Of a stretch of DNA of 64,000 nucleotides, positions 34,184 to 43,780 are shown piece by piece. Positions within the stretch are counted from its first letter, which is position 1, and every line of letters starts with the position of its first letter. Made by a program: the position numbers and the translations under genes. The notes beneath the pieces were generated by a model that was not told where the DNA came from, did not search any database, and saw nothing but the letters and a program-made list of their open reading frames with translations. This DNA is from Providencia rettgeri (GTDB lineage: Bacteria; Pseudomonadota; Gammaproteobacteria; Enterobacterales; Enterobacteriaceae), in contig NZ_CP059348.1 of the NCBI RefSeq assembly GCF_013702265.1, positions 3,906,001 through 3,970,000 of the forward strand, read 5' to 3'.

Positions 34184-35368
34184 TTAAACCATACGCTCGG
34201 TATGGCTCATTCGGCGTGCCAGCGGTAACCAACACAGCACCACCAACATCGACATCAAGAACATCAGCAAGCCAAGGCTAAACTGGCCATTTTGTGGCAT
34301 CAATGCGGAAACCCACGTTGCCACACCAGAACCCACGTTCTGTAAACCACCGACTAATGCCCCCGCAGCCCCCGCTAAATAGGGGAAAGGTTCCATCGCA
34401 CCAGTAGTCGCCAACGGGAATAACATCCCTGCACCAAAGAAGAAAAGCGCAGCAGGCACTAATAATGTCCATGTGTTCATGATGCCAAACCAACCCGGCA
34501 CCCACATCATGATGCCCGCAGCCAGACAAATCAGTACCGACTGCCACATCAAGGTGGAGAAATTCTTACCTTCACGCCCCGCATACCAAGCACCAAAGAA
34601 CGCCGCAGGAATAGGCAGAATAAACAGAATACTGACGGTAATACTACTGAGCCCTAAGACGCCGCCCATCAATACACCACTACAGGCTTCGAAAACTGCG
34701 ATCCCAGCAAGTGCACCAATCAGCATCGTCAAATACGACAGAAACGAACCGTTAGATAATAATTCACGGTATGACGCCACTAAATTATGCTTTTCAGGTG
34801 AAATAGGACGAGTTTCTGGCATCCAGCGATACATACTGAACAACACCCCGCCACCCAATAGGAATAAGAAAATATAACAAGCGTGCCAGCCAAAGAAGTG
34901 CGCCAGTATCCCACCAAACATAGGCGCTAACAGTGGGCTTACTAACACCCCCATATTGAGCAGACTATTGGCATAACGTAGCGCGGTGCCTTTATACAGG
35001 TCGCGCGGCATGGTTCTCACCATCACTCCCGCAACCCCTGTACCTAAACCTTGTAAACCACTCGCGACTGTCAATACAGTCAATGTTGGGGCAAAAATGG
35101 CGACAATCGTTGAAACTAAGAAGATAGATAACCCAGCTAAAATCACCGGACGGCGACCAATTTGGTCAGATAACGGACCATATAGTAGCTGGGAGAAACC
35201 ATAAGAAAACAGATACGCCGCCATAACGCGCTGTACGGCACCCGAAGGCTCGCCGAAATACACCGCAATTTCAGCAATAACAGGGACATAAACAGTTTGA
35301 GTCATTTGCCCAACCGCAGCGAGGGCAATCAACATTAATAACAGATTAAAATTTTCAAGCTTTCTCAT
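34184..35368 (-). CDS. emrD: Multidrug efflux MFS transporter EmrD
   Basis: EmrD is a 12-helix major-facilitator proton antiporter of the Bcr/CflA type that exports amphipathic drugs. ATG 35368 gives 394 residues, the E. coli length, beginning MRKLENFNLLLMLIALAAVGQM in line with it. A GTG five codons upstream (35383) has an AGGA site and cannot be excluded. The MFS motif A appears as YGPLSDQIGRRPVIL, and the proline/glycine-rich helix 5 segment VSPLLAPMFGG is present. It converges on the protease-like gene. Confidence 0.92.
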   Translation of the reverse strand: MRKLENFNLLLMLIALAAVGQMTQTVYVPVIAEIAVYFGEPSGAVQRVMAAYLFSYGFSQLLYGPLSDQIGRRPVILAGLSIFLVSTIVAIFAPTLTVLTVASGLQGLGTGVAGVMVRTMPRDLYKGTALRYANSLLNMGVLVSPLLAPMFGGILAHFFGWHACYIFLFLLGGGVLFSMYRWMPETRPISPEKHNLVASYRELLSNGSFLSYLTMLIGALAGIAVFEACSGVLMGGVLGLSSITVSILFILPIPAAFFGAWYAGREGKNFSTLMWQSVLICLAAGIMMWVPGWFGIMNTWTLLVPAALFFFGAGMLFPLATTGAMEPFPYLAGAAGALVGGLQNVGSGVATWVSALMPQNGQFSLGLLMFLMSMLVVLCWLPLARRMSHTERMV

Positions 35369-35383
35369 TTTGCTCTCAGACAC

Positions 35384-35810
35384 TCACAATTCCTGAGCAC
35401 ACAATAGCGCCGTATTATTAAAGTTTAATAACACGAACGCTTGCACTTAGGATTAAATAATAGATTTTTGTTCGTTGTTTTGCCCATTACATTGGAATTA
35501 TATAACTAGCAAACAATTGATGTTGTTCTTGTGTGATAAAGATAACAAAATTTATGAATTTTTCGAGGTAGAACACCATTTTAATTTACTTCGCGTTGGC
35601 AGTAATATTCGCCACCTCTGTCAACTTAACTGTACATTAAAATTACCAAACTCCCCATTTGCAGAACAATCCACTAAAACACTTTATCGATAAGCATAAA
35701 CAATGAACTGATCTAGTATGAAATCCTATTAAGTTCAGCAATGTATATCTTAAATAATTCACACTGTTGAATACTTTCTCTGAGGTTTTTTCGATAAGAG
35801 GGACAAATTT
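35384..35810. other. Non-coding region between emrD and fpr
   Basis: About 430 bp with the divergent emrD and fpr promoters. A 72-codon plus-strand frame at 35475-35693 shows no family features. E. coli fpr is SoxS-regulated, but I could not pick a sox box by eye. Confidence 0.5.
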
Positions 35811-36557
35811 ATGGCGAATTGGGTAACAGGTCGGGTGGTTGAAGCCAAATATTGGACAGAAACCTTGTTTAGTTTAGTGGTGGATGCGCCTATTCAACCG
35901 TTTATTGCAGGACAATTTGCTAAACTCGCCCTTGAAGTTAATGGGGAACGCGTTGCCCGCGCCTACTCTTATGTGAATGCTCCCAGCGACAACCGCCTTG
36001 AATTCTATTTCGTCATCGTTCCTAATGGAAAACTGAGCCCGAAGCTCGCTGAGCTACAAGTCGGCGATACACTGCAAATCACCGATGAGGCTTCTGGCTT
36101 CTTTGTGCTGGATGAAATTCCTGAATGCAAACATCTTTGGATGCTTTCGACAGGTACGGCTATTGGTCCATTTCTCTCTATTTTACAAGAGAATAAAGGG
36201 CTAGAGCGCTTCGAAAAAATCGTCTTACTGCATGCCGTGCGTTACCAAAAAGATCTGAGCTACCTGCCGCTCATGCAGCAATTAGAGCAGCAATTCCAAG
36301 GAAAATTACGCATTGTCACCGTCGTGAGTCGTGAACACGCACCCGGCTCGCTATATGGGCGGGTTCCCGCATTAATTGAAGATCATCAATTGGAAGAATT
36401 TGTTGGGTTGCCGATTGATGCAGAAAATTGCCACATTATGTTGTGCGGCAACCCAGAAATGGTGCGAGATACACGGGATAAACTCAAAGAAACCCACGGG
36501 TTAGTTAAACATTTACGCCGTAAACCGGGGCATATCACCAGCGAACAGTACTGGTAA
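35811..36557 (+). CDS. fpr: Flavodoxin/ferredoxin-NADP+ reductase
   Basis: This FAD enzyme passes electrons from NADPH to flavodoxin or ferredoxin, supporting Fe-S repair and radical-SAM enzymes. The 248 residues match E. coli Fpr. They show the FAD-binding RAYSYVNAPS, the NADP-binding STGTAIGPFLS and LCGNPEMVRD, and the C-terminal aromatic tail ending YW, typical of the bacterial subclass I enzymes. It converges with yiiR. Confidence 0.96.
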   Translation: MANWVTGRVVEAKYWTETLFSLVVDAPIQPFIAGQFAKLALEVNGERVARAYSYVNAPSDNRLEFYFVIVPNGKLSPKLAELQVGDTLQITDEASGFFVLDEIPECKHLWMLSTGTAIGPFLSILQENKGLERFEKIVLLHAVRYQKDLSYLPLMQQLEQQFQGKLRIVTVVSREHAPGSLYGRVPALIEDHQLEEFVGLPIDAENCHIMLCGNPEMVRDTRDKLKETHGLVKHLRRKPGHITSEQYW

Positions 36558-36568
36558 TAACCTAACGA

Positions 36569-36991
36569 TTAAGACAGATAATCCACTTTATCTGTCTTTT
36601 CCCCATACGGATTCTCACCTTCCATTCCCACAAAAACGCCGCAATCAATCAGCATCATCATCGTGATCAGTAGTGGAAGAAAGCGTCCAATTCCCCATTG
36701 CCAAATTTCTGCCAATTGACTGACATCGAAGGAAAAAAGAGCAAAAGCTAACACGACTAAAGCAAACCATCCCCCCGGTTTACCTCTATCATGAAGACGC
36801 TTGGTGAAAATCGCCGCAAGGGGATACAGCAACAAAATAAACAACACCACCACAACGACATCCGGTAATGAAAACGCGTTTTGGAAGAGAGAAATCAGGG
36901 TCATTAAAATAAAACAGCCTGCTACACCCGCCCAAAATGGTCGCCGTCCAATTCTGCCTTTAAAGGAAAAAGCCCATTGTAGTAATGTCAT
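36569..36991 (-). CDS. yiiR: DUF805 inner-membrane protein YiiR
   Basis: A 140-residue protein with four hydrophobic helices of the DUF805 family, starting with the family hallmark FSFKGRIGRRPFW and containing KRLHDRGKPGGW. Function unknown. The neighbourhood fpr-yiiR-yiiQ-tpiA matches E. coli. Its last codons lie in the hairpin that terminates fpr. Confidence 0.9.
   Translation of the reverse strand: MTLLQWAFSFKGRIGRRPFWAGVAGCFILMTLISLFQNAFSLPDVVVVVLFILLLYPLAAIFTKRLHDRGKPGGWFALVVLAFALFSFDVSQLAEIWQWGIGRFLPLLITMMMLIDCGVFVGMEGENPYGEKTDKVDYLS
36571..36600. terminator. Terminator shared by fpr and the yiiR 3' end
   Basis: AAGACAGATAA / TTATCTGTCTT stem followed by TT; it overlaps the final codons of yiiR on the other strand. 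Confidence 0.75.
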
Positions 36992-37031
36992 TGTGTGTAA
37001 TCCTGATACAATATTAATCTCTGAAGAATAA

Positions 37032-37670
37032 GTGGCAGAAAAAATGGCTCAACCAATATTCCGTTCCATGTCCATCATCATAACCGCTTTTGTGTGCTAT
37101 TTTCCACAAATGGCACTTTCCCAAAAGGTACCGACGTTACCTGATACCGACTTAAGCGTCGCGTATTTAGCACCTGATGCGCCAACCTTTAATCTCACGA
37201 TCCCAGAGCTACGTAGTCAATTTAATCAAACCTATAAAGATTTGTATCTTCACGAATACAAAGTGATTGCTAGCCAAGATATATCCGCGCCCTACATTCG
37301 CGCCGCATCACGTATTAATCAACAAATATACTCATCTGCCGTCCTCGAACGAGGTAGTGAGAAAATTAAAAGCTTACAAATCACATTATTACCCACGGAC
37401 AACGAAACTGACGCTCAAGAAAATCGCCAATTAATTGAGCGCTATATTATTGCTATTATTCATCAGTTTGACCCTAATGTTTCTCTGGATAAAGCCCCAG
37501 AGCTGACCGCTGCGCTGAACAAGTTTATGGCCAATAAAAACCCAACCCGCGCGGAAGAAGCAAGATTAGGTGCATTGCGATATATTTTGGTAAAAAGTGA
37601 CAATAATGTGCTTACTTTTGCTGTTGAACCGATTAAGCTAGAACAACAAGCAAGTGAAAACCGTCAATAA
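37032..37670 (+). CDS. yiiQ: DUF1454 periplasmic protein YiiQ
   Basis: 212 residues with an N-terminal signal-like helix (SIIITAFVCYFPQMALS) and a soluble remainder, of the DUF1454 family. Function unknown. GTG 37032 and ATG 37044 are both possible starts; neither has a strong ribosome site. The gene lies between yiiR and tpiA, as in E. coli. Confidence 0.85.
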   Translation: MAEKMAQPIFRSMSIIITAFVCYFPQMALSQKVPTLPDTDLSVAYLAPDAPTFNLTIPELRSQFNQTYKDLYLHEYKVIASQDISAPYIRAASRINQQIYSSAVLERGSEKIKSLQITLLPTDNETDAQENRQLIERYIIAIIHQFDPNVSLDKAPELTAALNKFMANKNPTRAEEARLGALRYILVKSDNNVLTFAVEPIKLEQQASENRQ

Positions 37671-37866
37671 TTGAGAGCAACAAATACGCTAAATGGATGA
37701 TGATCACGCTCTGGCAATAAGCATGATGAAAAGCAAAGCTATTATTATCCATTGTTCCTATAATGCAGGAACAGCGACAGAAACGTCTCGTTGCGCGTAA
37801 TACCTTGATCGCGTGATGAAAAACTAATCGATAAATCATTCAAACTTTTTGGTTGGAGGAAATAAC

Positions 37867-38637
37867 ATGCGACATCCATTGGTAATGGGTAACTGGAAAC
37901 TGAACGGCAGTACCCAGATGGTCAATGAACTGATTGCTGGCCTGCGTAACGAACTGAGCAGCGTTGATGGCTGTGACGTAGCAATTGCGCCACCAGCGAT
38001 GTACTTAACTCAAGCTAAACACGCTATCGCAGGCAGCCGCATTGCATTAGGCGCACAAAACGTTGACGTCAACCTGTCTGGCGCATTCACTGGCGAAATT
38101 TCTGCTGAAATGCTGAAAGATGTCGGTGCAAAATACATCATCATCGGTCACTCAGAGCGCCGTACTTATCACAAAGAAAGTGATGAGTTCGTTGCAAAAC
38201 AATTCGCAGTGCTGAAAGAACAAGGTTTAATCCCAGTTCTGTGTATCGGTGAAAGCGAAGCTGAAAACGAAGCTGGCAAGACTGAAGAAGTTTGTGCTCG
38301 TCAAATCGATGCAGTTCTGAACACATTAGGTGCGGAAGCATTCCAAGGTGCAGTTATCGCTTATGAGCCAATCTGGGCAATCGGAACCGGTAAATCAGCA
38401 ACTCCAGCACAAGCACAAGCAGTGCATAAATTTATTCGTAGCCACATTGCGAAAAAAGATGCAGCTGTCGCTGAGCAAGTGATCATTCAATACGGCGGTT
38501 CTGTTAACGCAGGCAACGCGGCTGAGTTATTCACTCAACCAGATATCGATGGTGCTTTAGTGGGCGGCGCGTCCTTAAAAGCTGATGCTTTCGCTGTGAT
38601 TGTTAAAGCAGCAGCAGAAGCAAAAAAAGCAAAATAA
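37867..38637 (+). CDS. tpiA: Triosephosphate isomerase
   Basis: The enzyme interconverts DHAP and glyceraldehyde-3-phosphate. ATG 37867 gives 256 residues beginning [15 protein letters not shown], with K11 in the substrate site, the catalytic histidine in IGHSERR and glutamate in [11 protein letters not shown], the mobile loop. GGAGG precedes this start, and the longer frame adds six residues. Codon usage looks highly biased, as expected for a highly expressed gene. Confidence 0.98.
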   Translation: MRHPLVMGNWKLNGSTQMVNELIAGLRNELSSVDGCDVAIAPPAMYLTQAKHAIAGSRIALGAQNVDVNLSGAFTGEISAEMLKDVGAKYIIIGHSERRTYHKESDEFVAKQFAVLKEQGLIPVLCIGESEAENEAGKTEEVCARQIDAVLNTLGAEAFQGAVIAYEPIWAIGTGKSATPAQAQAVHKFIRSHIAKKDAAVAEQVIIQYGGSVNAGNAAELFTQPDIDGALVGGASLKADAFAVIVKAAAEAKKAK

Positions 38638-38665
38638 TTAAATACTCTATTTGATTATTCAATTT

Positions 38666-38700
38666 AACCGTCTATTTAACTTATTTTTAAATAGGCGGTT
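38666..38700 (+). terminator. Terminator after tpiA
   Basis: 14-bp stem AACCGTCTATTTAA / TTAAATAGGCGGTT with one G-T pair, followed by a T-rich tract. Confidence 0.7.
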
Positions 38701-39051
38701 TATCTTATCTTCGTTACAGAAAAACCTAAAAATAAAATAATAATAAAAGAATTTAAAAAACCATTAATTAAAAACATAACCCATCTAAATTTATTTATTC
38801 TCACATTGAAAATAAATGATTATATAAATATAAGACAAACTTCAATCCTATTAAAAACAGAAATAAAAATCGAATAAACACAGCCAATTAGATCACTTTA
38901 AATTAGCTAGCCCACTAATTTAACTATCCATAGCATCAAAAAATAACAATAGACAACAGTGAGATAATTCATTTAGATTGCTTGCGTCGGCTCGCCGACT
39001 TTTCATTATTGATATTTTTTATTCTGTTCTCTTTAAATTAGTAACGTAATA
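38701..39051. other. AT-rich non-coding region before the OmpG-like gene
   Basis: About 350 bp with no gene. A short GTCGG-CTCG-CCGAC hairpin followed by TTTT at 38986-39003 looks like a small intrinsic terminator, which could end an unannotated short transcript. Confidence 0.45.
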
Positions 39052-39148
39052 AAAATCAATGGCTCCTTATTAATTATGGTGACGTCCCTCTTCAATGAGT
39101 TCGACAGCTTCTTGCTTATTGTAATTAATCTATGAGCCCATTGATTTT
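39052..39148 (+). promoter_or_regulatory. Long leader hairpin upstream of the OmpG-like porin
   Basis: AAAATCAATGG (39052-39062) pairs perfectly with CCATTGATTTT (39138-39148). Inside, CTC pairs with GAG, and ATTAATTA (39069-39076) with TAATTAAT (39122-39129), leaving a 45-nt loop. The structure ends 39 bp before the start codon. The 3' arm also overlaps a competing hairpin, TGATTTTCAATCA. Confidence 0.55.
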
Positions 39149-39187
39149 CAATCATTAAATAATTAAAGCATTCTATAAAGGATGAAT

Positions 39188-40162
39188 ATGAAGTCTATAA
39201 TGGGTTTAATTCTTAATACTGCAATTCTTAGCACAGCAATTCTTTTCCCTATCGCCAGTTATTCTCAATCCAGTCAATCTCCGTCTAGCGATGACCATTG
39301 GCGTGTTAAAACCAATGTGTATGTCGAACTGGAAGAGTACCAAGGCCAGCGGGATTCACAGAATAACAAAGTGTATGATAAAGCCAGCATGGTAGGTAAG
39401 TTATCGCTGAGTAATCTGGCATCTACTTGGTCGTTTGATCTCGAACACCGAGAAACCTTAAGAAATCACGGAAAAAACTTCTCCAATTCCCGAGATTCTT
39501 ACATTCGCAATCGAACCCAAATCGGTGTGACCAAGCAGTTTATTAAAGATAAAATTTCCAACCTCGATGTCAATTTCACTTACCGCAAAGAATCCAATGA
39601 TGGAACACCAGGCTCTAAAGCCCGCGCCTCCAATAGCCTTTATTGGATCATGCCTTCAGGTTCAATCAACCTTGATGAACGATGGACATTTAATTATTGG
39701 GGTGCGCTTTACTACTACAGTAATTTCTATGAGGCCAATAGCTACGAATTTGAATCTGAAGTTGGCGTGAGCTATAAACTCACCGATAGCATTAAAGCCA
39801 AGGTCAGCTATTACAGTGACAAAGCATGGGATAATGAGTTCACCACCCAATCCTTACAACGCCAAATTCGTCTTGGCTTACCAGTAACTATTAACCAAGA
39901 TTGGAGCATTTCCCCTTATTTCCGCTATCTCATTAATGACAACGAGTACAACAATCGAGGTCATCTCACTCAGCAGTTACGCAGTGGCTACCGTCTCGGC
40001 ACTCAAGTGGAATACAAAGTGACACCGAAGTTAGCATTGTGGGGCGGTGTGGCTTATGAACCCACCAAATGGAAATACCCGAAAGGCAGTGAAAAAACAT
40101 CAGGGAACAGTAATAAACAGACGATGTATCTCGGTCAGTTAGGCGTGAAATATAGCTGGTAG
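39188..40162 (+). CDS. OmpG/KdgM-like monomeric outer-membrane porin
   Basis: A predicted 14-strand type porin of 324 residues with a signal peptide (MKSIMGLILNTAILSTAILFPIASYS) and alternating beta strands ending YSW. The pattern WSFDLEHRETL, FTTQSLQRQIRLGLPVTI and SISPYFRYLIND fits the OmpG/OmpL/KdgM family, which take up oligosaccharides. Substrate unknown. ATG 39188 is preferred over 39182 because AAAGG at 39177-39181 is correctly spaced only for the former. It stands alone, where E. coli has cdh. Confidence 0.8.
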   Translation: MKSIMGLILNTAILSTAILFPIASYSQSSQSPSSDDHWRVKTNVYVELEEYQGQRDSQNNKVYDKASMVGKLSLSNLASTWSFDLEHRETLRNHGKNFSNSRDSYIRNRTQIGVTKQFIKDKISNLDVNFTYRKESNDGTPGSKARASNSLYWIMPSGSINLDERWTFNYWGALYYYSNFYEANSYEFESEVGVSYKLTDSIKAKVSYYSDKAWDNEFTTQSLQRQIRLGLPVTINQDWSISPYFRYLINDNEYNNRGHLTQQLRSGYRLGTQVEYKVTPKLALWGGVAYEPTKWKYPKGSEKTSGNSNKQTMYLGQLGVKYSW

Positions 40163-40188
40163 CGATAACCAGCTAGCAGTCATAAATT

Positions 40189-40222
40189 CCTAGCCGTTCC
40201 GCCATTATAGCGGACGGTTAGG
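40189..40222. terminator. Terminator between OmpG-like gene and sbp
   Basis: CCTAGCCGT-TCCGC pairs with GCGGA-CGGTTAGG with one bulge, followed by T-rich DNA; it lies between converging genes. Confidence 0.65.
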
Positions 40223-40252
40223 CGTTTAATTTTGTCTTCAAATCGTTAGCGA

Positions 40253-41269
40253 TTAGCGGCGAATGATTTCATCAAAGATCCCACCATTCGCAAAATGCGT
40301 TTTCTGCGCTTGTTGCCAACCACCAAAATTTTCATCCACGGTGAGTAATTTCAATTGTGGAAACTGGCTTTGATACGCTTTGGCGACTTGAGCATCTCGG
40401 GGACGATAATAGTTTTTCGCGGCAATTTCTTGCCCTTTCGGTGAATACAAAAATTCCAGATAGGCTTGTGCCACTTCACGGTGATCTCGCTTATCCACCG
40501 TTTTGTCGACAACAGCAACGGTCGGCTCTGCTAAAATAGAAATGCTCGGGGTAACAATTTCAAAATCCCCCTTCGCGCCTAACTCATTAATGGCTAACAA
40601 CGCTTCATTTTCCCACGCGATCAACACATCGCCAATTCCACGCTCTACAAAGCTGTTAGTTGCCCCTCTCGCGCCAGAATCTAGCACTTCAACATTTTGA
40701 TAAAGCAGCTTCACAAACTGTTTGGCCTTTTCTGGGTCATTCTGATTTTTTTCTAATCCATATCCCCATGCCGCCAAATAATTCCAGCGGGCGCCGCCCG
40801 ATGTTTTTGGGTTCGGCGTCACCACAGAGACATCTTTACGGATCAAATCACCCCAGTCATGGATATTTTTCGGGTTATCTTTACGCACTAAAAAGACAAT
40901 GGTTGAAGTATAGGGTGCAGAATTATCAGGGAGTTTTTTCAGCCAGCCCGGATTAATTTTGCCACTTTGTGCAATCGCATCCACATCGTATGCCAAGGCT
41001 AGCGTCACTACATCTGCCTCTAACCCGTTAATCACCGAAGTGGCTTGTTTACCGGAACCGCCATGAGACTGGCGAACAATCACCGTATCCCCCGTTTTTG
41101 CTTTCCAGTAATCACCAAATTCTTGATTATATTGGCGGTAAAATTCGCGAGTCGGGTCATAAGAGACATTTAAAATTTGGATATCTTTCGCCCATGCTCC
41201 CGCTGTTAATAACAATAAAGAAAATGCCGCTATGGGATAGCGTGAACTTTGCCAGAAACGTACCATCAT
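40253..41269 (-). CDS. sbp: Periplasmic sulfate-binding protein
   Basis: Sbp delivers sulfate to the CysTWA ABC importer. The mature sequence, [21 protein letters not shown], is nearly identical to E. coli Sbp, and [13 protein letters not shown] and [13 protein letters not shown] are conserved. I chose ATG 41269 (338 residues) because GGAG lies just upstream; ATG 41281 is within that site. A signal peptide ends in AGAWA. Single-gene unit next to pfkA, as in E. coli. Confidence 0.95.
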   Translation of the reverse strand: MMVRFWQSSRYPIAAFSLLLLTAGAWAKDIQILNVSYDPTREFYRQYNQEFGDYWKAKTGDTVIVRQSHGGSGKQATSVINGLEADVVTLALAYDVDAIAQSGKINPGWLKKLPDNSAPYTSTIVFLVRKDNPKNIHDWGDLIRKDVSVVTPNPKTSGGARWNYLAAWGYGLEKNQNDPEKAKQFVKLLYQNVEVLDSGARGATNSFVERGIGDVLIAWENEALLAINELGAKGDFEIVTPSISILAEPTVAVVDKTVDKRDHREVAQAYLEFLYSPKGQEIAAKNYYRPRDAQVAKAYQSQFPQLKLLTVDENFGGWQQAQKTHFANGGIFDEIIRR

Positions 41270-41449
41270 CCTTTTCTCCATTAATTGAATACGGAATCAG
41301 GCTGACAGATACCCACGGCAACGGGAAATACCGAAAAGGTAAATCTTATAAATAAGAGGAATATCGAGGAAAACAAGGGCAATCTTCGCCGATATGGCCA
41401 GCCTAAGGCCAACCATACCGGTGAGATTTGCAATAATAGAGGTGAAAAA

Positions 41450-42427
41450 TTAGTACAGTTTTTTCGCGGTTTCCAGCCAATCTTTCTTGAAGACACGCTT
41501 CATATTCATAACCGCATCAACAATATCATGGTGAACTAATTTTTCATTTTGGATACCCACACAACGCCCGCCGTAGCCTTCAAGCAGCAGTTGGATAGAG
41601 TATGCACCCATGCGAGAAGCCAAAATACGGTCATAAGCCACTGGAGAACCACCGCGCTGAATATGTCCTAATACCGTTGCGCGAGTTTCATGGTGAGTTT
41701 CTGCTTCAATATATTTTGCTAGCTCATCCACATCGCAAACGTGCTCGGTGATCGCGACAATCGCATGGCGCTTGCCTTTTTCAATCCCACGTTTGATTTC
41801 CGACAGTAACTCTTCACGGTTAAATGGCATTTCTTGTTCTGGCAGAACTAAAAACTCACAGCCACCTGCAATTGCCGCAGAGAGAGTGAGATCGCCACAA
41901 TAACGCCCCATCACTTCAACGATAGAGATACGTTTGTGAGAAGTCGATGTATCACGTAAGCGGTCAATTGCTTCAACCACAGTTTCTAACGCAGTGAAAT
42001 AACCGATGGTGTAGTCTGTTCCAGCAACGTCGTTATCAATCGTGCCCGGTAAACCAATGCATGGGAAACCTAATTCAGTTAGGCATTTAGCACCAAGATA
42101 AGAACCGTCACCACCAATGACAACCAGTGCATCGATGTGGTTTTTCTTCAGGTTTTTAACCGCTACCGCGCGGACTTTTTCATCACGGAATTGAGGGAAG
42201 CGAGCAGAGCCTAAGAATGTACCGCCACGGTTGATCATGTCCGAAACGCTATAACGGTCTAACTGCTTCATGCGGTTTTCATAAAGGCCGAGGTATCCAT
42301 CAAAAATACCCATCACTTCTAAACCTTCCGCAAGAGCTGCACGTACTACGCCGCGGATCGCTGCGTTCATACCCGGTGCATCTCCACCGCTCGTTAACAC
42401 TCCAATTCTTTTAATCTGCTTGACCAT
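41450..42427 (-). CDS. pfkA: ATP-dependent 6-phosphofructokinase
   Basis: The committed step of glycolysis. The 325-residue protein is close to E. coli PfkA (320) with [24 protein letters not shown], the catalytic aspartate in PGTIDND, and MGRYCGDL for substrate binding. A Cra-type operator lies about 115 bp upstream. In E. coli fieF and cpxP come next; here a lipid gene pair and others intervene. Confidence 0.97.
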   Translation of the reverse strand: MVKQIKRIGVLTSGGDAPGMNAAIRGVVRAALAEGLEVMGIFDGYLGLYENRMKQLDRYSVSDMINRGGTFLGSARFPQFRDEKVRAVAVKNLKKNHIDALVVIGGDGSYLGAKCLTELGFPCIGLPGTIDNDVAGTDYTIGYFTALETVVEAIDRLRDTSTSHKRISIVEVMGRYCGDLTLSAAIAGGCEFLVLPEQEMPFNREELLSEIKRGIEKGKRHAIVAITEHVCDVDELAKYIEAETHHETRATVLGHIQRGGSPVAYDRILASRMGAYSIQLLLEGYGGRCVGIQNEKLVHHDIVDAVMNMKRVFKKDWLETAKKLY

Positions 42428-42540
42428 GATGACCTCTGATTAATGAACATAAATTGCAAATCTATGAAAAAACCACCGCACTGTACTGATATTCACTGCA
42501 ACTCGCTAACGGATTAACCGCTAAAATTCAGCCAATAATT

Positions 42541-42558
42541 TTGCTGAATTGATTCAAC
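42541..42558 (-). promoter_or_regulatory. Cra (FruR) operator of pfkA
   Basis: Minus strand TTGAATCAATTCAGCA matches the core of the E. coli pfkA Cra site (TGAATCAATTCAGCA) as I recall it. Cra represses pfkA when sugars are scarce. Confidence 0.7.
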
Positions 42559-42771
42559 AGCGAAATAATACGACAAAGCAAGGATTATGCATGGGTTTTC
42601 TCGCCAACTTTTATGTTTTCTTGTGATCTCGATTACATAATTTTAGCTCAAATGACAAAAACCAACCCACTCAACGTAATCATCTTACTTCGAAGTACAA
42701 ATTAAGTCTCGATGATAGCATGTTAATCTCAGTGCGACCCCATCATTGCAAGATACGGAGCATTTTCCTAT
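42559..42771. other. Non-coding stretch between pfkA and ynbB
   Basis: Part of a 408-bp gap (42428-42835) that contains the pfkA control region and the ynbB terminator. No fieF gene or remnant is recognisable. Confidence 0.55.
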
Positions 42772-42794
42772 AAAAAAAGCACCCTAAGGTGCTT
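42772..42794 (-). terminator. Terminator of the plsC-like/ynbB operon
   Basis: AAGCACC / GGTGCTT stem followed on the minus strand by seven Ts. Confidence 0.8.
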
Positions 42795-42835
42795 CTGCGG
42801 TTGAAAAAATAGGAAAATCTATTTACAACAGCTAA

Positions 42836-43780
42836 TTAGGTATAAAAATAACGCGTTAGGTGGAAGAAAATTGGCGCGGCAAAACATAGGGAATCAATTC
42901 TATCTAACATTCCGCCATGTCCTTCGATAATGGCCCCAAAGTCTTTGATCCCACTGTCGCGTTTAATTGCAGACATACACAGACCACCGACAAAGCCCAT
43001 TAACGTAATCGCCAATGACATTAACCCTGCCGCCCACCAACTAAATGGCGTCACCCAATACAAACAGATACCAATCAGCACTGACGTTAATATTCCGCCA
43101 ATAAATCCTTCGACGGTTTTATTTGGGCTAAGCTTAGGCACAATAGGATGTTTGCCCAGTAACTTACCAAAGACATATTGCAGCACATCAGAGATTTGTG
43201 TGACCACAATTAAGAACAGCAGCAACTTAACGTTTTCCCCTTGATAGCCTTCAATATTCAGCATCAACAATGCCGGTACGTGGCTCAAGCAGAATACAGT
43301 GACCAACATGCCCCACTGTATTTTCGCAGTACGTTCAAGGAAGTGGTAAGTATCCCCCGCCAACGCGATTCGTGTCGGTAAAAACAAGAAGACAAACACG
43401 GGTACAAAAATCGAGAACATCCCATACCACTCAACCCCAACCAGCACATATTGCAGGGGAAGGAAGACGAAAAAACACCAAAATAACGCTTCATGGTCGC
43501 TACGGCGCGTCGGCGCTAGCGTAATAAATTCCCTTAATGCAAAGAAAGAAATCAACGCAAACAGGATCACGACCCCGATATTCCCAAGCACCACCGCCAA
43601 AACGCAGACGATACACATCACCCACCAAGCACGAATACGCGCATTTAGGTTATCGATGGTTGGGTTACTTTTTTCCCCTGAATAACGGTATGCCAGAATG
43701 CCGCCTATTACGCTGGCGACCATCAAAATACCGAAGACACCGGATAACAGCAGTGCTAATTCACGATCCCAAAGACTCAT
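42836..43780 (-). CDS. ynbB: CDP-diglyceride synthase paralog, YnbB-like
   Basis: A 314-residue inner-membrane protein of the phosphatidate cytidylyltransferase family with about eight helices. The family signature near the C-terminus is intact: SAIKRDSGIKDFGAIIEGHGGMLDRIDS. It resembles E. coli YnbB more than the essential CdsA (SPNKTVEGFIGG, the FALISFFALREF segment). It should make CDP-diacylglycerol from phosphatidic acid. The start overlaps the stop of the plsC-like gene by four bases (ATGA), so the two are translationally coupled. Confidence 0.88.
   Translation of the reverse strand: MSLWDRELALLLSGVFGILMVASVIGGILAYRYSGEKSNPTIDNLNARIRAWWVMCIVCVLAVVLGNIGVVILFALISFFALREFITLAPTRRSDHEALFWCFFVFLPLQYVLVGVEWYGMFSIFVPVFVFLFLPTRIALAGDTYHFLERTAKIQWGMLVTVFCLSHVPALLMLNIEGYQGENVKLLLFLIVVTQISDVLQYVFGKLLGKHPIVPKLSPNKTVEGFIGGILTSVLIGICLYWVTPFSWWAAGLMSLAITLMGFVGGLCMSAIKRDSGIKDFGAIIEGHGGMLDRIDSLCFAAPIFFHLTRYFYT

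Noticed and set aside
35475-35693. 72-codon plus-strand frame between emrD and fpr
   Set aside because: Composition is that of non-coding DNA and no motif is seen.
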